Assembly: GCA_002495225.1 (NCBI GenBank)
Contig: DAEF01000170.1
Span: forward strand, 1 to 13,086
From: Methanoregulaceae archaeon UBA288
GTDB taxonomy: Archaea; Halobacteriota; Methanomicrobia; Methanomicrobiales; Methanospirillaceae
Direction: 5' to 3'
Length of the DNA: 13,086 nt
Positions 1-4,778 of this stretch are shown here, one piece after another (position 1 is the first letter of the stretch; each line of letters begins with the position of its first letter). Below the pieces are notes generated by a model. The model made no database searches. It was not told the origin of the DNA and saw only the letters and a program-made list of their open reading frames with translations. The position numbers were made by a program, and so were the translations under genes.

Positions 1-136
1 TCGAGGCCGGCCCGGTCATGGAGGCCACGACTCCAATCTTCAAACCCGCTGTTGACGCCGGCTCCGTGGTGCAGCCGGCGATGACGACTGCTGCCAGCAC
101 GAGCCCGGCGATGAGGATCAGACACTTCCATCTCAT
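1..136 (-). CDS. ABC transporter substrate-binding lipoprotein, branched-chain amino acid type (partial, N-terminal 45 residues)
   Basis: Only the first 45 residues are inside the window; the rest lies to the left. The start is ATG at 136, with a clear ribosome binding site GGAGA at 143-147 and six bases of spacing. The protein begins MRWKCLILIAGLVLAAVV and has a lipobox-like VIAGC with the cysteine at residue 22, so it is probably a membrane-anchored lipoprotein facing outside. The following segment GLKIGVVASMTGPAS is almost identical to the same segment of the complete gene at 206-1519, so the two are tandem paralogs. The family (periplasmic-binding fold type I, LivJ-like) binds amino acids or similar small molecules for an ABC importer. 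This copy follows its paralog by 69 bp on the same strand, so co-transcription is likely. Its ligand cannot be read from this fragment. Confidence 0.85.
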   Translation of the reverse strand, partial: MRWKCLILIAGLVLAAVVIAGCTTEPASTAGLKIGVVASMTGPAS

Positions 137-152
137 ATTTTGTCTCCAGCGG

Positions 153-180
153 AGGCGCCGGTCCCCCGGGGACGGCGCCT
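153..180. repeat. Strong GC-rich hairpin between the tandem binding-protein genes
   Basis: The arms AGGCGCC-GTCCCC (153-166, with one bulged G at 160) and GGGGACGGCGCCT (168-180) are complementary over about 12-13 pairs, with a very small loop. The hairpin sits in the 69-bp gap between the stop of the upstream binding protein (206) and the ribosome binding site of the next paralog (143-147). On the minus strand no T-tract follows it, so it does not look like a normal archaeal terminator. It may protect the 3' end of the first message or set unequal expression of the two genes. The structure is seen directly; the role is inference. Confidence 0.55.
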
Positions 181-205
181 CGCGCGCTCTGTTCGACGGT
201 CCCGT

Positions 206-1519
206 TCAACCGCTTCCCGGGCGGTACCAGTCGGGGATCTGGAACTCGGTCTCCTTGAGCTCGTCCGGCCAGATGATCGTCGGCCGGAGCTCCTGCTTGG
301 CTGCATCCCAGTGGAGCTGCTCCATGAAGAGGTTGAACTGGGCCTCGCGGTGCTGGTTCGCGAACGAGATCGCGCCGCCCTGCTGGGACTCGACGATCTC
401 GGGCACGCGAATGGTGTTGAGCGCGTTGATCAGCGCCGCCCTGTCCGTGGTGCCGGCCTGCTCGAGCGCCGCTGCCGCCACGTAGACGCCCTCGTACGTG
501 GCCGCTCCCATCATGCCGGGCGAGGCGCCGAACCGGGCTTCGTAGTCGTTCCGGTACTTCTCGACGTTCGTGCTGATCGAACCCTGCGGGATCGCGTAGG
601 CCGAGAACCGGCTCTGGATGATCGAGAAGTCGCCGTACTGGCCGAGCCCCTTGTAGTAGTCTGGGTCGTCGACGCACTCGACCGCGAGGAAGATCGTGTC
701 CAGGCCGACGTCGCGACGGGCCTGGGTCAGCATCGGCACCTCTTCGTTCAGGAACGCGATCGGGTAGACGACGTCAGGGCTCTTCGCCTTGACAGAGGTC
801 AGGATCGTCCGGTAGTCGGTCTCGCCCATCTTGAAGGACTCCTCCGCGACGACCTGGACCTTCAGGCCCTTCGACGCGATCGTCGACTTGATCGAGTCGA
901 GTGCGCCCTTGCCGAACGGGCTGTCCTGGTAGATCACGGCCATGCGGAGGGGCTGGTCCGCGGGCCGGCCGAACTTCTCGTTGACCGCCGGCCCCATCAC
1001 CTCGCCTACGAACTGGGTCCCTGCGGCGGCCGACGCGTCGGTGATCGGCGCGAGGTGGAACATCATGGAGGTGTTGATGTCGGTGCGCCGGGTGACGGTC
1101 GACGACGAGGCCCCGGTGATGATGTACGGAACGCCGTGCTCGGCCACGATCGACTGGTGCGCCGTCACGACGGCCGACGAGAAGCCCCCGGTCAGCAGGT
1201 CGACCCTGTCGTCCGTGATCATCTTGGTGACGGCCTTCTGCCCGCCCTCGCGCGTGGACTCGTCGTCGCCCTGGACGAGCTCGATGGTCACGTTCTTCCC
1301 GAGATTCTTGACGAAGACCCCGCCCCGGGCGTTGATCTCGTCGGCCGCGAGCTGGGCCGACTGCCAGACGTCCTTGCCGGTGGTCGAGGCCGGCCCGGTC
1401 ATGGAGGCGACGACCCCCACCTTGAGGCCGGCAGCCGATGCCTCTGCCTGGGTGCAGCCAGCAAAGCAGGCCGAGACCACGAGCAGTCCGACGATGACTG
1501 CGATCAGTTCGTTTCTCAT
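206..1519 (-). CDS. ABC transporter substrate-binding lipoprotein, branched-chain amino acid (LivJ-like) type
   Basis: A protein of 437 residues, a normal length for a type I periplasmic-binding protein. It starts MRNELIAVIVGLLVVSACFA, with a hydrophobic signal segment and a lipobox-like FAGC ending in Cys22. This supports export and lipid anchoring to the outer face of the membrane. The mature part has the fold's typical opening (LKVGVVASMTGPAS, about 33-46), then QLAADEINARGG, GGFSSAVVTA and VIYQDSPFGKGA, as in Leu/Ile/Val-binding proteins (Peripla_BP_6). I chose ATG 1519 over the upstream in-frame ATG at 1555 because the latter adds residues before the signal peptide and starts inside the likely promoter. 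GGGGT lies about eight bases before 1519. No cognate permease or ATPase genes are in view, so the ligand is unknown. A near-copy follows downstream at 1-136. The promoter candidate is a TATA-like box at 1562-1569, overlapping an operator-like palindrome. Confidence 0.92.
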   Translation of the reverse strand: MRNELIAVIVGLLVVSACFAGCTQAEASAAGLKVGVVASMTGPASTTGKDVWQSAQLAADEINARGGVFVKNLGKNVTIELVQGDDESTREGGQKAVTKMITDDRVDLLTGGFSSAVVTAHQSIVAEHGVPYIITGASSSTVTRRTDINTSMMFHLAPITDASAAAGTQFVGEVMGPAVNEKFGRPADQPLRMAVIYQDSPFGKGALDSIKSTIASKGLKVQVVAEESFKMGETDYRTILTSVKAKSPDVVYPIAFLNEEVPMLTQARRDVGLDTIFLAVECVDDPDYYKGLGQYGDFSIIQSRFSAYAIPQGSISTNVEKYRNDYEARFGASPGMMGAATYEGVYVAAAALEQAGTTDRAALINALNTIRVPEIVESQQGGAISFANQHREAQFNLFMEQLHWDAAKQELRPTIIWPDELKETEFQIPDWYRPGSG

Positions 1520-1533
1520 GTCCTGTACCCCAA

Positions 1534-1555
1534 GTGCTATGCTATAGCATGGCAC
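1534..1555. promoter_or_regulatory. Operator-like 22-bp palindrome at the binding-protein promoter
   Basis: The 9-bp arms GTGCTATGC and GCATGGCAC flank TATA and are inverted repeats with one mismatch. The inner 12 bases ATGCTATAGCAT are a perfect palindrome. With the minus-strand TATA-like box at 1562-1569, the expected transcription start (about 25 bases downstream) falls inside this palindrome. That is where archaeal repressors often bind. It could instead form a 5' hairpin in the message. No regulator gene is nearby. Confidence 0.5.
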
Positions 1556-1561
1556 GAATCC

Positions 1562-1569
1562 CCATATAA
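1562..1569 (-). promoter_or_regulatory. TATA-like box for the leftward binding-protein gene
   Basis: On the minus strand this reads TTATATGG within an AT-richer stretch of otherwise GC-rich DNA. It lies about 45 bases upstream of ATG 1519, which would give a 5' leader of about 20 bases. This spacing fits an archaeal TATA box at about -26. No start site has been mapped. Confidence 0.5.
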
Positions 1570-1614
1570 GTCTTCGGCTTTCGACTTCACGAAAGACGGG
1601 TCACGGTCTGACGG

Positions 1615-1622
1615 TATTTATA
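1615..1622 (+). promoter_or_regulatory. TATA-like box for the rightward ABC exporter operon
   Basis: TATTTATA is a good archaeal TATA-box match. Its centre is about 34 bases before ATG 1653, so transcription should begin near 1640-1646. Whether the GAGGTG motif at 1641-1646 ends up in the message depends on the exact start. If transcription begins at about 1644, the in-frame GTG there could be a leaderless start. Confidence 0.55.
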
Positions 1623-1652
1623 CACCGCCAGAAAAACGTAGAGGTGAACGGC

Positions 1653-2603
1653 ATGGCGACGATCGAGGCAGCGGGTCTGACCAGGCGGTTCGGGGAACTC
1701 GTGGCGGTCGACGACCTCGACCTCGCCGTCGACCACGAGGTCTTCGGCCTCCTCGGCCCGAACGGCTCGGGCAAGACCACGACCGTGCTGATGCTCACGA
1801 CCCTCCTCCGTCCCACGTCGGGCACGGCCTCCGTCTCGGGCTGCGACGTGGTCCGCGAGGCCGCACGTGTCCGCGAACGGATCAGCTACGTGCCCCAGGA
1901 CATGGCCGTCGACATCAAGCTCTCCGGGCGCGAAAACGTCTCGTTCTTCGCGGCGCTCTACGGGGTCCCGGGTCGCGACCGGGTCGACGAAGTGCTCGCG
2001 ATCATGGACCTGGCCGAGCGCGCCGACGACCTGGCCGGGACCTACTCGGGCGGGATGCGGCGGCGGCTCGAACTCGCCCAGGCGCTCGTCCACGAGCCCG
2101 AAGCGCTCTTCCTCGACGAACCCACGATCGGCCTCGACGTGGCGGGCCGGCAGGCGATCTGGGCCCACATCACGGAGCTCCGCAGGAGGGGCATGACCGT
2201 CTTCGTGACCACGCACTACATGGACGAGGCCGACCATGCCTGCGACCGTGTCGGGGTGATCGCGAAGGGCCGGCTCGTCGCCGTGGACGCGCCGGCGGTC
2301 CTCCGCCGCCAGCTCGGCGGCGAGCGGATCTCGCTCCGGGTCGACCTGCCGGCCACGCCCGTCACGGTCGAGGGGGCCAGGCTCGTCCGCCGCGAGGATG
2401 ACGAGCTCATCTACCACGCCGACGACGCGGCCGAGACGGTTCCGGCCCTTCTCGCCGGGTTCGCGGCCGCGGGGGTCCGGGTCCGCGGCCTCGAGGTCGC
2501 GGCGCCGACCCTCGACGACGTCTTCCTCGCCCTCGCAGGAAGGCAGGACGAGGGCGGGAGCTTCGATTACCGGCGGTTCCGGAACCTGATGCGGAGGCGC
2601 TGA
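1653..2603 (+). CDS. ABC-2 type exporter, ATP-binding protein (DrrA/CcmA-like)
   Basis: A 316-residue ATPase that would power efflux through the permease encoded next. It shows all nucleotide-binding motifs: Walker A GPNGSGKT (35-42), Q-loop YVPQD (Q82), signature YSGGM (131-135), Walker B ALFLDE (151-156) and switch His188 in TTHYMDEADH. The region after about 220, ending APTLDDVFLALAG, is the short C-terminal domain usual in DrrA-type drug or lipid exporters. Start choice: ATG 1653 has GAGGTGA six bases upstream; the in-frame GTG 1644 lies within that motif but would be possible on a leaderless message. The stop shares one base with the permease start (TGATG at 2601-2605), so translation is probably coupled. 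The exported substrate is unknown. A divergent binding-protein gene shares the intergenic control region. Confidence 0.93.
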   Translation: MATIEAAGLTRRFGELVAVDDLDLAVDHEVFGLLGPNGSGKTTTVLMLTTLLRPTSGTASVSGCDVVREAARVRERISYVPQDMAVDIKLSGRENVSFFAALYGVPGRDRVDEVLAIMDLAERADDLAGTYSGGMRRRLELAQALVHEPEALFLDEPTIGLDVAGRQAIWAHITELRRRGMTVFVTTHYMDEADHACDRVGVIAKGRLVAVDAPAVLRRQLGGERISLRVDLPATPVTVEGARLVRREDDELIYHADDAAETVPALLAGFAAAGVRVRGLEVAAPTLDDVFLALAGRQDEGGSFDYRRFRNLMRRR

Positions 2604-3328
2604 TGAACGCGGTCCTCGTCTACTTCGCCCGGGACATGCGACGCTGGATCCGGGGCCGGTTCAACGTCTGGTCGGCCCTGATCATGCCCGCGGCCTGGCT
2701 CATCTTCGTCGGGCTGGCCCTCCCGACCCGTTTCACGGACAGCTACCTGGACTTCATCGCCCCCGGCATCCTGGTGCTGACCATGCTCTCGGCCGGGATG
2801 CAGGGCGGCTCGTCCCTGATCTTCGACAAGATCCTGGGGTTCCTGAACAAGTTCCTCGCCCTGCCGTCGCCGCGCGAGGCGATCCTCTACGGCAAGATCC
2901 TATTCACCACGGTCCGGGGCCTTTTGCAGGCGAGCGTGATCATGCTCCTCGCCGTCCTGCTCGGCGCGACGATCTTCACTCCTTCGCTCGTCGCCTTCAC
3001 CTACCTCGTGCTCTTCGTCTTCGGGGCGCTCCTCTCGGCGTTCTCGACCTCGCTGGCGCTCTTCGTGCAGGACCACGACGGGTACGCTGCCGTCAACGCG
3101 CTCCTCTCCATGCCGCTCTTCTTCACCTCGTCGGCCCTGATGCCGTACGACGTGATGCCGCCCTGGCTCGCAGCGATCGCGCGGTACAACCCGGTCTCGT
3201 GGGCCATCGACCTGATCCGCTCGTTCGCGGCGCCGCCCGTGCCCTGGACGAGCCTGCTGGCGCTGGTTTTGCTGGCGCTGGCGATGGGCGCGGTCTCGTC
3301 CCTGCTCTTCCGGCGCGTGACGGTCTAG
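2603..3328 (+). CDS. ABC-2 type exporter, permease (DrrB-like)
   Basis: A 241-residue integral membrane protein and the partner of the ATPase upstream. The start ATG overlaps the ATPase stop by one base and has GGAGG at 2593-2597. About six hydrophobic segments are visible (roughly 24-41, 52-66, 103-122, 130-156, 163-180 and 216-236), with a cytoplasmic N-terminus RDMRRWIRGR. The family's ABC-2 signature is present near the C-terminus: ALMPYDVMPPWLAAIARYNP, followed by a DLIRS motif at about 203-207. The length matches DrrB/NodJ-like permeases. Two such permeases are expected to pair with two ATPases to move a lipophilic molecule, drug or polymer outward. The sequence gives no clue to the substrate. 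Confidence 0.92.
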   Translation: MNAVLVYFARDMRRWIRGRFNVWSALIMPAAWLIFVGLALPTRFTDSYLDFIAPGILVLTMLSAGMQGGSSLIFDKILGFLNKFLALPSPREAILYGKILFTTVRGLLQASVIMLLAVLLGATIFTPSLVAFTYLVLFVFGALLSAFSTSLALFVQDHDGYAAVNALLSMPLFFTSSALMPYDVMPPWLAAIARYNPVSWAIDLIRSFAAPPVPWTSLLALVLLALAMGAVSSLLFRRVTV

Positions 3329-3673
3329 CGCGCGGGCCCCCTGCCCTCCGCCGGAGCGGGCCCCGTCTCCTCTTGACTGAGGTCCGCGCCGCCACCGGAG
3401 CGCCCGGTTGCCGGGGCCGGCACGCCTGTCACATGGGTGTGAAAAGAGAGGTTGCCGGCGCCGAACGGCCGGCGATGCGGACGAGGGATGGACGTGCGGC
3501 ACCCCCGTACATGACCCTGTACTCGTCGGTGGTGATGATCCCGGACCCCTGCTTCTCGGCACCTCCCTGGCGCTCTCTTCTCCCGGCACGGGCCGGATGG
3601 TTTTTTTCCCGCGCCGTCTCGATCCTGTACAGCGGGCGCGGGTGGCATCCCGCGCCGCGGCGTGGTGAACGGG
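3329..3673. other. Intergenic region without a convincing gene
   Basis: About 345 bp lie between the exporter permease and the PP-loop gene. It contains a GC-rich repeat just after the permease stop (GGGCCC twice, around a small CTCC/GGAG stem, about 3335-3358) and a hairpin plus T-run at 3583-3607. A minus-strand peptide-like stretch (3429-3542) is treated under findings. The open frames here are rich in Arg, Pro and Gly and have no credible start with a ribosome binding site, so I call no gene. Confidence 0.6.
3583..3607 (+). terminator. Possible terminator (hairpin plus T-run), or T-rich promoter element
   Basis: CCGGC (3583-3587) and GCCGG (3592-3596) form a 5-bp stem with a four-base loop, followed by ATGG and then seven T residues (3601-3607). 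On the plus strand this resembles an intrinsic terminator for the exporter operon, although it lies about 255 bp after the permease stop. The same T-run lies about 70 bp before the next gene (ATG 3674) and could instead serve as a weak promoter element for it. Confidence 0.35.
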
Positions 3674-4366
3674 ATGGAGGCGAACGGGCCGCAGGGCGGG
3701 CCGTGCCGGGGGAACGTGGTCGTCTCCTGGACGGGTGGAAAGGACGGATGCTATGCGTGCTACCGGGCGATGGCCGAAGGGTACCGGGTCACGCACCTCG
3801 TGCACTTCAGGAACCCGGACAGACCGGGATCGCACGAGCTGAACCCGGCGGTTGTCCGGGCGCAGTCCGGGGCGATCGGCATCCCCCTCGTCCAGCGGGA
3901 CGCCGCCTCGTACGAGCAGGCGTTCGGGGAGGTCGTCCGCGAGCTCCGGGCCGGGGGCGAGCGGGTCGACGGAGCGGTCTTCGGCCACATCCAGACCCAC
4001 CTGCCGCTGGTGGACCGGATCTGCCGCGACCTGGATCTCGAGCCCGTGCTGCCCATCTGGCAGCAGGACTCGGAGCGGGTGATCGCCGGGATCGTGGACG
4101 CCGGGTTCGAGGTGGTCATCGTGAGCGTCCGGGACGGGATGCTCGGCGCTGAGTGGCTGGGCCGTACGATCGACGGGGAGTTCCCGGCCCGGCTCGCGGC
4201 GCTCGGGGGGTCCGTCGACCCGTGCGGCGAGAACGGCGAGTTCCACACCCTCGTCACCAACGGCCCCATCTTCAGGAAGCGGATCGCCGTCACGAAGAGC
4301 GAGTCCGCGGCGGGGGACGGGTACCACTTTCTGGACATCCTCGAGTTCGCGCTCGTCGACCGCTGA
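3674..4366 (+). CDS. PP-loop ATPase of the Dph6 / MJ0570 family (diphthine--ammonia ligase-like)
   Basis: A 230-residue protein. The N-terminal PP-loop VVSWTGGKDG (16-25) binds ATP. The family's other markers are FGHIQ (103-107), PIWQQDSERV (127-136), DGMLGAEWLGR (154-164) and the C-terminal DPCGENGEFHTLV (182-194), whose GEnGEfHT core typifies Dph6. True Dph6 uses ATP and ammonium to amidate diphthine on elongation factor 2, the last step of diphthamide synthesis. One oddity is that the usual SGGKDS motif ends in Gly here (TGGKDG), so a paralog with another amidation or adenylation substrate is possible. ATG 3674 was chosen because GGTGA lies five bases upstream; in-frame GTG codons at 3662 and 3665 are alternatives. 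It appears to be a single-gene transcript. The family call is firm; the exact reaction is less so. Confidence 0.85.
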   Translation: MEANGPQGGPCRGNVVVSWTGGKDGCYACYRAMAEGYRVTHLVHFRNPDRPGSHELNPAVVRAQSGAIGIPLVQRDAASYEQAFGEVVRELRAGGERVDGAVFGHIQTHLPLVDRICRDLDLEPVLPIWQQDSERVIAGIVDAGFEVVIVSVRDGMLGAEWLGRTIDGEFPARLAALGGSVDPCGENGEFHTLVTNGPIFRKRIAVTKSESAAGDGYHFLDILEFALVDR

Positions 4367-4655
4367 CGCCCTCGCCGCCGACGCCGCCGGGAACCACCGG
4401 GAGGTCTAACGCGCGCACTCCGGGCCGTCGTTCGTGTCGCCGAGATGGCCGGTCCGCGGCCCACCGTCCCCACGCCGGGCGCGGGTAGCGGCACCGCCGA
4501 AACGGGGAGCCGGCGGGCGTCGCGGTCCCCGCGTGCTCCCTGCCCGGGCGAGCCGCTGACCGACCGTGACGCGGCCCGGACGAGCCGCCCTCCGCGTCCA
4601 TGCGGACCCGGTGGTAGGTCACCAGGGCGAGGGTTGACGATCCTGTTCCGGTCAT
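4290..4655 (-). CDS. Doubtful small open frame (121 residues) or remnant, antisense to the end of the PP-loop gene
   Basis: I recognise no family. It is listed because its start has unusual support. ATG 4655 is preceded by GGGGAGATCGC, close to an archaeal Shine-Dalgarno sequence, and further upstream is TATATC (about 4711-4716 on the minus strand). The first 28 residues (MTGTGSSTLALVTYHRVRMD and on) use mostly codons ending in G or C, like real genes nearby. The rest is rich in Arg, Pro and Gly and looks like random GC-rich translation. It overlaps the last 77 bases of the PP-loop gene. It may be a short real gene, a frameshifted remnant or chance. Confidence 0.2.
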   Translation of the reverse strand: MTGTGSSTLALVTYHRVRMDAEGGSSGPRHGRSAARPGREHAGTATPAGSPFRRCRYPRPAWGRWAADRPSRRHERRPGVRALDLPVVPGGVGGEGVSGRRARTRGCPESGTRPPPRTRSS

Positions 4656-4734
4656 GCGATCTCCCCGTGGGCGCGGAGTGCGCCCTGATGGTGGGGGAGC
4701 GGGACGACGGATATACGTTCCGGGACGCAGGGCC

Positions 4735-4750
4735 CGCCGGCGCGCCGGCG
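4735..4750. repeat. Perfect 16-bp GC palindrome downstream of the dockerin gene
   Basis: CGCCGGCGCGCCGGCG equals its own reverse complement. It lies about 30 bases beyond the stop of the leftward secreted-protein gene, just after the T-rich tract. It could form a hairpin at the 3' end of that transcript or simply be a GC-rich palindrome, since such words arise easily in this base composition. Confidence 0.45.
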
Positions 4751-4762
4751 CCGCAGGCGTGG

Positions 4763-4777
4763 TAAAAGGAAGGAAGG
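4763..4777 (-). terminator. Pyrimidine/T-rich terminator candidate after the dockerin/DUF3344 gene
   Basis: Directly after the stop codon (4779-4781) the minus strand reads CCTTCCTTCCTTTT. Archaeal transcription commonly ends at T-rich tracts without a preceding hairpin. It stands out in otherwise very GC-rich DNA. The palindrome at 4735-4750 follows it. Confidence 0.4.
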
Positions 4778-4778
4778 G

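Larger units (their letters stand above)
4367..4778. other. Long GC-rich intergenic region
   Basis: About 410 bp between the converging PP-loop gene and dockerin/DUF3344 gene. Apart from the doubtful minus-strand frame starting at 4655, it holds a perfect 16-bp palindrome (4735-4750) and a T-rich tract for the minus strand (4763-4777). No RNA gene, insertion sequence or CRISPR repeat was seen. Confidence 0.6.

Noticed and set aside
140..2401. Very long plus-strand open frame (753 residues) across the binding-protein gene
   Set aside because: It is antisense to a clear lipoprotein gene and then runs out of frame through the ATPase gene. Its translation is dominated by Arg, Asp, Gly and Val without domains, as expected for a shadow frame in GC-rich DNA.
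206..3328. Binding protein and ABC-2 ATPase/permease as one importer
   Set aside because: They are divergent, and DrrAB-type ABC-2 systems are exporters that do not use type I binding proteins. The binding protein should pair with LivHMGF-like genes outside the window.
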